In this document: in pieces, positions 14,292 through 22,407 of the stretch | Position numbering within the stretch: the stretch's first letter is position 1 | Layout: each line of letters starts with the position of its first letter | Assembly: GCA_030696435.1 (NCBI GenBank) | Contig: JAUYSF010000015.1 | Span: forward strand, 1-23,969 | DNA from: Desulfoprunum sp. | GTDB taxonomy: Bacteria > Desulfobacterota > Desulfobulbia > Desulfobulbales > Desulfocapsaceae | DNA length: 23,969 nt | Direction of reading: 5' to 3' | Made by a program: the position numbers and the translations under genes | The notes under the pieces: generated by a model | Told to the model about the DNA's origin: nothing | The model's input: only the letters and a program-made list of their open reading frames with translations | Databases searched by the model: none

Positions 14292-17200
14292 TTATTGGCA
14301 CAAAACTCTTCTTAATTGTTGTCTTAAATAGTTTTCATCTGCCTTATTACTAGGGCATGCATTTTCAAGTTCAGATGCAACTTTTCTTGCTGCCCAATCA
14401 TCGGCAATTTCTGCATCGGATTCCTGTCTTGTTCTACCTGGTTGAAATCCTTGAGCCCAGTCAATGGTCTCATTCGCTGCTGAGGCTCCACCCCCTATTA
14501 TCCAACCATGCTTCAGTATTGCGCCTGCATGTCCATAGATATGACGACTAACAGCACCCCCTTGCCGACCTGCGACTAATTCTGGCCTAAAACCAGTGGG
14601 TTTCGATAGGGTTGTACCGCGTTTATTTAAGAAAAGTTGCCCCAAAGAGTCCTTGTTGCCACCAGCAATCTTCCAGTCCCCAATCAATGATTCAACAAAA
14701 TCGTGACATGAAATAAGTCCCCAAGGATCAATCCAATTAACCGGATCATTTGAGACATAAGCATAGAGATTCATCCCCCCATCCAAACCAATCGGATCAG
14801 CAGAGATATACCGGCCAGTTTCCGGATCATAATATCGATTCAGGTTATAATGAAGCCCTGTCTCCGAGTCAAAGAACTGGCCAGCAAACCTGAGGTTGTT
14901 CTTCACCGTCTGCACCTTGATCTGGGCCTGACCAAAGGGCAGATAGGCAGCCTGCCAGACTAGAGTACCAGTCGCAGTGACAAGCTGCTGCGGGGTCCCG
15001 AGATGATCGTTCACAAAATAATAGGTGCCGGGATTCGTCTGGTATTCCCGTAGGGCCAGAGGTTCGCCGTCGAGATAAATATACTCCCTGAGAGGAGTGC
15101 CATCAAGCAGCGTTTCGGCGATGAGTTGGCTGTTGAGATCATAGATATAGTGACTGGTTACAGTACCGACGGTCTTGCTGATCCGCCGGTTCATACTGTC
15201 ATAACCGTAGGTGGCTATTGTGCTGCCCTGTTGCTCAACTTTGCTCAGCCGGTTCAGGGCGTCGTAGGTAAAGGTGTTGGTCCCATCTGAGAGCATATTG
15301 CCGTTGGCATCGTAGGTGTAGGCCTTCGGGGCGGCAGCGGTGAGTTGGTTATTGGCGGGATTGTAGGTGTAATCGATTGCAACGCCCGCGGTGGTCGGGG
15401 CCTGGATCCCGGCAATCTTCGAGACATTGCCGCCGGCATCGCGGGTATAGATATAGTCGAGACTGCCTGCTTTGATCTTGGTGATATTGTAACGCTGGTC
15501 ATAATCTCTGGTCAGATTGACTGAGCCGAAGGAGGCAGATTTTAACGGACCGAAAGGCAGATGCGTGACGGCGGAAACCAAGGCGGCGCCGTCTATATTG
15601 ATGGCGCTGATCTGGCCGCTTGTATCCCTGGAATAGCTCAGGACTCTGCCGCTCGGGTAGGTCATCCCGGCCAGCTCGCCAGTGGTGGCATCCCAACTGT
15701 AGCCGGTCGTATGGGAGGTGGGGCCGATCACCCTGGTCTCGGTTACCAGTCTGCCGGCTGTGTCATAGACAAACGAGTCCGTCCCTTCCCGATCCGTGAT
15801 CCGGCTGAGATGACCGATGGCGTTTGCACCTTGGTCGTAGCTGAAGAGGATATCGTCGCCACCGGCATAGCTCTGGCTGATCGGTCGGTTCAGGGCATCG
15901 TAGGTGAAGCTTGTGCCCTGGCCCTTGGCATCGGTGGCGGTAACGAGATTGCCTGCCTTGTCATAGCTGTAGCCGTTTTGCCCGGTATCCGGGGCAGTGC
16001 GGGAGACCCTTCTGCCGAAATCATCATAGGTGAAACTCGTTACCTTGTTGTTGGCATCCGTGACCTTCGTGACATTGTCATGGGCATCATAGGCATAGCT
16101 GGCGGTGGTAGTACCCGCTTCGGTCACTGACAGCAGACGGCCCAGGGCATCGTACTGGTATCCGGTCTGCATGGCGGTGGCATTCACGGTCTTAACCAGA
16201 TTGCCGACCTGGTCATACTCCGAGGTTTCCTGGGCATCACCGGGAAGAGTTACTTTGGTCATTCGGCCATAATCGTCATAGCCATAGTTTGCGTATCGAG
16301 TAAGGGTGTTCTGCGGATCATGGACTGCTTCGCCGGTTCGCCTTCCTCCACTGTCATAGGTATAGCTAATGGCGTTGCCCAGGGTGTCGGTGATCTTGGC
16401 GATCTGACCGGGGGTACCGCCACAACCGGATTGACAACCGCCTACGCCTATATAGGTGTAAGTGATCATCCGGGTGCCCGGCAGGGTAATGGTTTGCAGC
16501 TGCCCGGTGGCATTATAGGCATAGGCGGTGGTCAGACCGGCGGTGGTAGTTGCGGTTACCAGGCCGCTGCTATTGTAGGTTCGCGTGGTGACGATGCCGT
16601 TCGGGTCGGTGACGGTTTCGGCTTGGTCGAAGACGTTATAGTCACTGTAGGTTGTTGTATGGCCCAAGGCATCGGTGACGGTATGCAGATTAGCGCGGTT
16701 GTTGCCTGCGGACACATCGTTTGGGTAGTAGGCAAAGCTCACCGTATCGTTTACATCGCTGCGAGGCCCGTCGATTGAGGTAATCCGACCGTAGCTGTTA
16801 TAGGTATACTGGGTTGTAGCGGTGATTGCGGTTGTTCCGGAATAACCGCTCTGCTGTCGGCTAAGCAAGTTGCCCTGTGTATCATAGATCAAACTTGTTG
16901 TATTGCCCAGAGGGGTGATTATCGCGGTGAGATTGCCCCTATCGTCATACTGGTACTGGGTTATGGCATTGGTGGCATCGGTAATTGAAGTGCGGTTGCC
17001 ACGGACGTCATAGCCATACTGCGTAATATTGCCTTTGGCATCGGTGATACTGGTTACAAGATCGAGGCTATTGTAAGTATATGTTGTTGTGTGGCCCAGC
17101 GGATCGGTCACCGAGGTCATGTTGCTATTTGTATCGTAGGTGTTAACGGTAGAAGACCCATCCGGATAGGTTGTTTTGATGAGGTTGCGTTTGGTATCGT

Positions 17201-18416
17201 AGGTGTAAACGGTGGTATTGCCCAGCGAGTCGGTCTTGGAAGTTTTTACCGCTAATACAGCGTCATAGGTGTATGACCAGAGACTGCCGTCTTTTTCGGT
17301 GAAGGTGGAGGTCCCGGACGTGAGGTAATCCATGGCCCGCGTTTTGCCCTCCGGATCGATGGAGCGCAAAAGCCTGCCCTTTGAATCATACGTATAGGTT
17401 ACCGTTCTCTTCGCAGGATCTTTCTTGGTGAGCATTTTACCCGCGCCGTCATAGGTGTACTGCCAGGTATTGCCTTCAGGATCATTGATGGAAGTAAGGA
17501 AGTCTCCGGTGTAAGCCAGGGTGTTGACCCGCCCCAAGGTATCGGTAATTGTGGTTATCTTGCCGCCGGTGGTCGCTATGGTTGTTATTCTGTTATATTG
17601 ATCGGTGATGCTCGCCAGGTTGCTCCCGCTATAAGTCAATGTGGTTGTGTTGCTGTTTTTGTCGGTAATGGAGCTGAGGATGCCGGCTGAGCTGTAGTTG
17701 TACTTTGTTCCGTTCTTGGTGGTTCGCGTAAACGTGCCATTGGCATTTTTGACAATGGGGGAGGTATCGCCGCTTCTGTTTTCAGGATAGTATACTCTGC
17801 TGGATTGTCTGAAGTAGATGATATTGCCATCATCAGCTTTGAGCATGATGTTGCTGCCTGAGATTGTTAGTTTGGATTCGTAATTATGGAACCATTTTTT
17901 ACCTAAAGCGCCTCTGTGTACATCAATGCTGTTAAAGGAAAGAGTAAGCATGCCGATATTCTGTGAATGGTATAGATTACCGCTTTTAAGGTTCGCAGAA
18001 GATTCTGCGGGAACAGAGGGTGTAGAGCAGGGATTGCCTTTATCGCCAGTGGTTCCTCCTAAGGCTGGAGGGTCGCAACTACCAGACGCTATCATTGCTG
18101 GTGTCCTTACGTCGCCCTGAGGCAGGGGATAACCGTATATATAACCTGGCCAATAATGGGTGTACGTTCCAGTTCCAACATGTGAGCAAGTTGGTGGTCC
18201 ACCCTCTATAGGGCAAGGCCCCTGAACAGGATACATCTCATAGTTACAGTTATATTCTGTATAAAAGTGACCCCACCCACACGCTCCACCAGTGCTGCAT
18301 TGTAAATACCTATATGCTACGCCATCTGTTGCATAAGCACTCATTGCAATCAAAAAAGTAAAAAGGCTGCAAATACTTGCTAACAGTTCAACACCAGATT
18401 TTATGTTAAAATTCAT
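14292..18416 (-). CDS. Large secreted RHS/YD-repeat polymorphic toxin
   Basis: 1374 residues. The signal peptide is about 1-30 (hydrophobic ELLASICSLFTFLIAMSAYA). A Cys-rich region about 31-115 is followed by an RHS N-terminal domain (SGNLYHSQNIGMLTLSFNSI, GKKWFHNYESKL). Then come dozens of YD repeats (G-x-x-x-x-x-Y-x-Y-D) to about 1150. The hallmark core end is [18 protein letters not shown] ... NWIDPWGL at about 1205-1234. The last 140 residues are a separate toxin module with AGRQGGAVSRHIYGHAGAI, family not recognised. RHS cores form a hollow shell around the C-terminal toxin, which is released by self-cleavage. A Sec signal peptide and no PAAR or VgrG domain suggest surface export as in WapA rather than type VI loading. 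The next gene downstream, 7 bases away, is the likely immunity gene. The terminal module is AT-rich relative to the core, as usual for swapped tips. Confidence 0.93.
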   Translation of the reverse strand: MNFNIKSGVELLASICSLFTFLIAMSAYATDGVAYRYLQCSTGGACGWGHFYTEYNCNYEMYPVQGPCPIEGGPPTCSHVGTGTYTHYWPGYIYGYPLPQGDVRTPAMIASGSCDPPALGGTTGDKGNPCSTPSVPAESSANLKSGNLYHSQNIGMLTLSFNSIDVHRGALGKKWFHNYESKLTISGSNIMLKADDGNIIYFRQSSRVYYPENRSGDTSPIVKNANGTFTRTTKNGTKYNYSSAGILSSITDKNSNTTTLTYSGSNLASITDQYNRITTIATTGGKITTITDTLGRVNTLAYTGDFLTSINDPEGNTWQYTYDGAGKMLTKKDPAKRTVTYTYDSKGRLLRSIDPEGKTRAMDYLTSGTSTFTEKDGSLWSYTYDAVLAVKTSKTDSLGNTTVYTYDTKRNLIKTTYPDGSSTVNTYDTNSNMTSVTDPLGHTTTYTYNSLDLVTSITDAKGNITQYGYDVRGNRTSITDATNAITQYQYDDRGNLTAIITPLGNTTSLIYDTQGNLLSRQQSGYSGTTAITATTQYTYNSYGRITSIDGPRSDVNDTVSFAYYPNDVSAGNNRANLHTVTDALGHTTTYSDYNVFDQAETVTDPNGIVTTRTYNSSGLVTATTTAGLTTAYAYNATGQLQTITLPGTRMITYTYIGVGGCQSGCGGTPGQIAKITDTLGNAISYTYDSGGRRTGEAVHDPQNTLTRYANYGYDDYGRMTKVTLPGDAQETSEYDQVGNLVKTVNATAMQTGYQYDALGRLLSVTEAGTTTASYAYDAHDNVTKVTDANNKVTSFTYDDFGRRVSRTAPDTGQNGYSYDKAGNLVTATDAKGQGTSFTYDALNRPISQSYAGGDDILFSYDQGANAIGHLSRITDREGTDSFVYDTAGRLVTETRVIGPTSHTTGYSWDATTGELAGMTYPSGRVLSYSRDTSGQISAINIDGAALVSAVTHLPFGPLKSASFGSVNLTRDYDQRYNITKIKAGSLDYIYTRDAGGNVSKIAGIQAPTTAGVAIDYTYNPANNQLTAAAPKAYTYDANGNMLSDGTNTFTYDALNRLSKVEQQGSTIATYGYDSMNRRISKTVGTVTSHYIYDLNSQLIAETLLDGTPLREYIYLDGEPLALREYQTNPGTYYFVNDHLGTPQQLVTATGTLVWQAAYLPFGQAQIKVQTVKNNLRFAGQFFDSETGLHYNLNRYYDPETGRYISADPIGLDGGMNLYAYVSNDPVNWIDPWGLISCHDFVESLIGDWKIAGGNKDSLGQLFLNKRGTTLSKPTGFRPELVAGRQGGAVSRHIYGHAGAILKHGWIIGGGASAANETIDWAQGFQPGRTRQESDAEIADDWAARKVASELENACPSNKADENYLRQQLRRVLCQ

Positions 18417-18502
18417 GGTAATGTCATCCCCAAAAAATAAATAAAATGCGTGATCCTTAACTCTATATCCTTCTTATTACTCAAAAGAAATGAATCCTAA
18501 TT
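18417..18502 (-). other. Short gap upstream of the large RHS gene
   Basis: 86 AT-rich bases between the broken repeat-protein gene and the RHS start. A GGGGATGA stretch about 10 bases before the RHS ATG (minus strand) may serve as its ribosome site. No clear promoter or terminator; the two genes may once have been cotranscribed. Confidence 0.4.
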
Positions 18503-20520
18503 TCAGTCCGTTATTCTAATATCATCCACCCGACCACTCCCCCGGATCAAAAAACCAAGGACAGCCTGCAGTTCATTGGTCGGCTGGGCCTCTTTCAGAT
18601 CGGCTTCGAGATTTCTCTGCAGGGTACGCCAGCTGCCATCCCGAATCTGGGTACCAAGGCCATGATGGATATAGGTGCCGGTGCCAAGACCATTTGCTGC
18701 GACTGGGGTATAATAGAGGTAACGGAACCCGTCCTTAGTCTGGGTCGCGATATAGACGGTAAAGGCCTCGCTATACTTCATGCTCCATTCGAGCACCTTG
18801 AAATTGGTATCGTTCCAGTAGCTGCCGTTAGTATTGCGGAGGCGGTAGCCGTTGTTAGACGCGCTGCCGGTACATTGGATCACCTTGCCGGCCCGGTCGG
18901 TATCGTAGACATTGGTGATGGTGGCCCCAGTCGGATCATTATCGTAGATATCCCAACCGGCAATGTTGCCGTCTTCGCCATCTTCATAGACGATGGCTGT
19001 CGGGATTGAAGCGGCATCGGCCGGATCGGTTCCCTGGCTAATCTCTATCCCATCAAAGAAGCTGTCATTATCGGCATCCGGATCAAGCAGATTGATTAAG
19101 GAATCACCGTCTGGATCGGCATTCCAGCTCTCACCCCAGTAAGTTATCTCATCTTTGTCGTTGAGCCCATCGCCATCTGAATCGGCATTATACGGGTGAA
19201 TACCGTACGTGGTTATTTCATCGGTGTCGGTAATACCATCGGCATCGGAATCCTGGCCGATAGGAATATTTTTGCGGGTCTTGATATCATCAACCCTGCC
19301 GCTCCCTCTAATCAGGAAACCAAGAACGGCCTGCAGCTCATTGGTCGGTTGGGCGTCTTTCAGGTCATAGGCCAGATCTCTGACAAAGGTCTGCCAAGTG
19401 CCGGCCAATACGTGGGTACCAAGTCCGTGATGGACATAGGTACCAGCACCGAGGCTATCTGATCCTACAGGAGTATAATAGAGGTATCGGAAACCATCCT
19501 TGGTCTGGACGGCAACATAGATGGTAAATTGCTCGCTATACTTCATGCTCCATTCGAGCACTTTGAAGTTTGTATCGTTCCAATAAGCACCACTGGCAGT
19601 ACGCAGGCGGTAGCCATTATTGGTCCCGCTGCCGGCAAACTCGATGACCTTACCACCACGGTCGTTGTCGTCGACATTGGTGATGATGGCTCCAGTCGGA
19701 TCATTATCGTAGATATCCCAACCGGCAATGTTACCGTCTTCGCCATCTTCATAGACGATGGAGGTCGGTACGGAAGCGGCATCAGCTGGATCGGTGCCCT
19801 GGCCAATCTCTTTTCCATCCGTAATACCATCATTATCAGCATCGGGATCAAGGAGATTGATGATGCCATCGTTATCGGGATCGGCATTCCAATTGGCACC
19901 CCAATAGGTCAGCTCTTCCTTGTCGGTCATGCCATCTCCATCGCTATCGGCACTGTAAGGAAGCGTACCGTATAGGGTGATTTCGTCTGTATCGGTAATC
20001 CCATCGGCATCGGAATCCTGGCCGGTAGGAATATCCTTTCGGGTCTTAATATCGTCCACCCTACCGTTGCCTCTAATCAGGAAACCAAGAACGGCTTGCA
20101 GTTCATTGGTTGGTTGGGCGTCTTTCAGGTCATAGGCCAGGTCTCTGACAAAGGTCTGCCAATTGCCGGCCAGCACATGAGTACCGAGTCCGTGATGGAC
20201 ATAGGTGCTGGTACCGAGGGAGTCAGAGGCGACTGGGGTGTAATAGAGATACCGGAAACCATCCTTGGTCTGGACGGCGACATAGACGGTAAAGGACTCG
20301 CTGTACTTTATGCTCCATTCGAGCACCTTGTAATTGGTATCGTTCCAATAGGTCCCGCCGGCAGTACGCAGACGGTAGCCGTTGTTGCTTGCACTGCCGG
20401 CAAATTGGATCACCTTGCCGCCACGGTCAGTGTCGTCGACATGGTGATGGTGGCACCGATCGGATCGTTATCGTAGATATCCCAGCCGGCAATGTTGCCG
20501 TCTTCGGCATCTTCATAGAT
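18503..20520 (-). repeat. Three long tandem repeats, 765-base period
   Basis: Units in coding direction: 20520-19757 (764 bases, carrying the one-base deletion), 19756-18992 (765) and 18991-18503 (489, lacking the calcium block). The repeats are highly similar at DNA level, much closer than needed for protein function, so duplication or gene conversion is recent. Such repeats are prone to copy-number change and to misassembly from short reads. Confidence 0.9.
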
Positions 20521-20751
20521 CTGAGAAGTTGCAACTGAGGAGGCTTTTGTTAAGCGGTTACTCGTTGGGCCATAGGAATATTGCACTGCTGCCCCGTTAT
20601 CATAGGCAACATTGGTCAGCCTGTGCCGGGCATCGTAGGTATAGGAAACAGAAGCTGAAAAGGCGGAAGGAGCTGCAAGGGAGAGGGAGAAAACGAAGAT
20701 GCAGAGTTGCTATAAAACCGGTCGCAAGCGAAGAATCATCATTGTAGTCAT
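18503..20751 (-). pseudogene. Broken secreted repeat protein: YD-repeat start plus three 255-residue lectin-like/calcium-binding units
   Basis: The reconstructed gene starts at ATG 20751 after GAGGTG. It encodes a signal peptide (hydrophobic CIFVFSLSLAAPSAFSA), one YD-like stretch (VSYTYDARHRLTNV, VQYSYGPTSNRL), then three repeats starting I/VYEDxEDGNIAGWDIYDND. Each full repeat has a beta-rich domain of about 165 residues (NNGYRLR, YWNDTN, VLEWSMKYSE, GFRYLYYTP) and a block of thrombospondin-3-like calcium motifs (DSDGDGMTDKEE, DPDADNDGITD); the third stops after the beta domain. Two lesions: an in-frame amber TAG at 20710-20712 inside the signal peptide, and a one-base deletion near 20442, where the other copies read ACCAATGTC and this one ACCATGTC. 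An unbroken frame remains from GTG 20413 (636 residues) but has no export signal. It was probably an extracellular, calcium-stabilised surface protein made together with RHS. Confidence 0.85.
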
Positions 20752-21081
20752 GGACGTTTTCACCTCATTGTTTCATTATAAATAACTGGCAAGGGCAGAG
20801 AATTTTAAGAATTTACCGACGCGATAGCTCAAAGTCAGAGGATCGTAATTGAGCTTGGAATATACCTTTTTTCTATCATCTATCGAGGTAACTTCCTCTA
20901 CAACGGAACTTTATACCTTTATCCGTCAGGAATCCCAACCATAAAATTACCTTAAACTACAAGTAACCTGCTTTATTTCTGATAGAAATTATTATCCACG
21001 CCTAGCAAAGATCTGCGCTGTAGGTATGAACGAAACTCACAATGGTGTTTTTGACTCCAAAAAATAAAAGCAAGGTGTAGT
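20752..21081. other. AT-rich non-coding region
   Basis: About 330 bases between the broken repeat-protein gene and the hicB remnant. No gene is seen on either strand and no confident promoter. It presumably carries the old promoter of the minus-strand repeat protein. Confidence 0.5.
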
Positions 21082-21418
21082 TCAGGAGGCGTGTGTTGCG
21101 TTTTTCAGTGCCTCTATGGCCCACTGATTGAGGCTCTTACCCGCCGCCTGTGGTAGCCACGAGGGCGGCACCATGGACCTCTGGCGGCACCCGCAACATG
21201 ATCTTGCCGGATGCCGGTTTTTCTGGCGCTATGCCCTGTTCTGTGCAGTCCAGGAGGTAGTCATCAATGGCCGTTTCAAATTCACAACGAAGCTCAGCTA
21301 CTGTTTCACCGTGGAAGCTGATGATAGAGCGAGCACCAAGCACCCTCCCCACAAAAATATTGTCGCGCTCATCAAACTCGATTCGGGCCGTATAACCCTT
21401 GTAGCTCATAGTATTCAT
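21082..21418 (-). pseudogene. hicB: HicB-family antitoxin with frameshifted C-terminus
   Basis: The start is ATG 21418, with GGGGTGA a few bases upstream. The reading MNTMSYKGYTARIEFDERDNIFVG ... ISFHGETVAELRCEFETAIDDYL is the HicB N-terminal degraded-RNase-H-like domain. The frame stops at 21137 after 93 residues, in place of the usual DNA-binding end. Shifting frame near 21149-21154 (an extra base in ACCACA) recovers AAGKSLNQWAIEALKNATHAS to a stop at 21082, which is the normal ribbon-helix-helix tail of this family. So one insertion has cut off the DNA-binding domain. No HicA toxin is recognisable in the 310 bases upstream; it is an orphan. The truncated protein might still bind a HicA encoded elsewhere. 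Confidence 0.82.
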
Positions 21419-21730
21419 AATTTCACCCCAAGACGTAAACCAGTATTCTGTACAGTATGTCGCAAAGCGAATCCTGTACCAAGTCAGGCAGACCATTGAA
21501 CAACATCTAAGCTATCATGGGCAGGGTCACCGGAGCTTTTTGTGGTGCGCGATTCTGCGCGTCTCGGAGGGCGGAGGTAGCACCACCAGGCAAGGAGATT
21601 GAGATATTCCAACAACCACCCTCCCCTATCGCTCCCCCCATATCTTTTGCTTTTCAGACTGGTTCAGCCGGAAAAATCGAGCCGGAAAATTACGGGCGGT
21701 TTGGACTTACATCCCCCCAAACACCACAGT
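21419..21730. other. Non-coding region between hicB and parE with small inverted repeats
   Basis: About 310 bases without a supported gene. GTGGTGC at 21542-21548 pairs with GCACCAC at 21580-21586, enclosing a small GCGC-GATTCT-GCGC hairpin (21547-21560), so a branched fold is possible. A short tandem of AGCCGGAAAA occurs twice around 21668-21690. The expected hicA reading was looked for here and not found. Confidence 0.5.
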
Positions 21731-22069
21731 TCACTGACGTGCTGATTGAGGAGACGAGGTTAACAGGGCTTCATAATCTCTGCCACCATAAAAGATATGG
21801 AGAATGAGGACAGCCTGCGTTTCTTCATCAACAAGGACGGCCGCAACGGCTTTTTTTTCGAGCGGGATAATCCGCAGATTTTCCATCAGGTCATTTCTTT
21901 GTTGCCCACGCAGGGATGCGATTTCCAGCTCGTGGCACTTTTGGCGGAGTTTTTCAATGAACGCCCACGCTCTCTCAGGGTAGCCGCTTTTGTCTGCTAT
22001 ATAGCCATAAATGGCCTCAAGGTCCTTGACCGCATCCGGCATCAAATAAACATTAAATTTTTTCATCAA
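21731..22069 (-). CDS. parE: ParE/RelE-superfamily toxin
   Basis: 112 residues, a normal size. N-terminal FNVYLMPDAVKDLEAIYGYIADKSG and the later YPERAWAFIEKLRQKCHELE are typical of ParE, followed by the beta core (ENLRIIPLEKKAVAAVLVDEETQAVLILHIFYGGRDYEALL). ParE toxins of this type usually poison DNA gyrase, while RelE relatives cut mRNA; no RelE/YoeB-like catalytic C-terminus is seen, so ParE is favoured. The start overlaps the antitoxin gene by 17 bases, so the pair is translationally coupled. Intact and presumably active. Confidence 0.88.
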   Translation of the reverse strand: MMKKFNVYLMPDAVKDLEAIYGYIADKSGYPERAWAFIEKLRQKCHELEIASLRGQQRNDLMENLRIIPLEKKAVAAVLVDEETQAVLILHIFYGGRDYEALLTSSPQSARQ

Positions 22070-22346
22070 GCTTCTTTTTCATCCGCTGTTGGTGCAACCG
22101 CTCGATTGCTTTGAAAGCATCATCAAGTGGTACAGGCACTCCGCTTTGAGCCGAGCTTGCCAGACGGCCGCGAATTAAAGAAAGCCGCGTTTCGTGTTCC
22201 TCTTCTTTCTTTTGCCACAGGCGCATCGCCTCTCTGATAAGTTCACTGGTGGAGCCGTAGGCCCCAGAACGCACCTTATCCTTGATCGATGCGAGCATTT
22301 CAGATGGCAACGTAATGGTTATCCTTTCAGCTTTATCCGTTTGCAT
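22053..22346 (-). CDS. parD: ParD-family ribbon-helix-helix antitoxin
   Basis: 97 residues. The N-terminal ribbon-helix-helix domain (AERITITLPSEMLASIKDKVRSGAYGSTSELIREAMRLW, about 6-45) dimerises and binds DNA; the charged C-terminal part (about 46-97) wraps the ParE toxin. The GAGGAG ribosome site at 22355-22360 lies 8 bases before the ATG. It overlaps parE by 17 bases. Its own promoter carries a near-perfect palindrome, consistent with standard ParD autoregulation by the ParD-ParE complex. Confidence 0.92.
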   Translation of the reverse strand: MQTDKAERITITLPSEMLASIKDKVRSGAYGSTSELIREAMRLWQKKEEEHETRLSLIRGRLASSAQSGVPVPLDDAFKAIERLHQQRMKKKLDEKI

Positions 22347-22368
22347 CGTTTGTTCTCCTCATATAATA

Positions 22369-22407
22369 GTATGATATTATCATACCCGCCTTCCTCTCAG
22401 GAGTCAA
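22369..22407 (-). promoter_or_regulatory. parDE promoter with overlapping operator
   Basis: On the minus strand: -35 TTGACT (22407-22402), an exact 17-base spacer, -10 TATGAT (22384-22379). The -10 lies inside a palindrome at 22369-22385, GTATGATA-A-TATCATAC, with perfect 8-base arms. Binding of ParD there would block the promoter. The -35 box abuts the start codon of the divergent gene at 22407, so binding might affect that gene too. Confidence 0.8.

Noticed and set aside
15561..16778. Long plus-strand open frames inside the RHS gene
   Set aside because: They are antisense shadows of the regular YD-repeat codons; low-complexity Gly/Ile/Val-rich products without ribosome sites.
19196..19975. 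Plus-strand frames across the tandem repeats
   Set aside because: They recur with the repeat period only because the minus-strand coding sequence repeats; no independent coding evidence.
18503..20520. Regular repeats as a CRISPR array
   Set aside because: The period is 765 bases and the repeats are protein coding in one frame; there are no short repeats with unique spacers.
20710..20712. In-frame TAG in a signal peptide as a possible pyrrolysine codon
   Set aside because: The same gene also has a one-base deletion, no pyl genes are visible, and a signal-peptide core is an unlikely place for pyrrolysine. Ordinary nonsense mutation is simpler.
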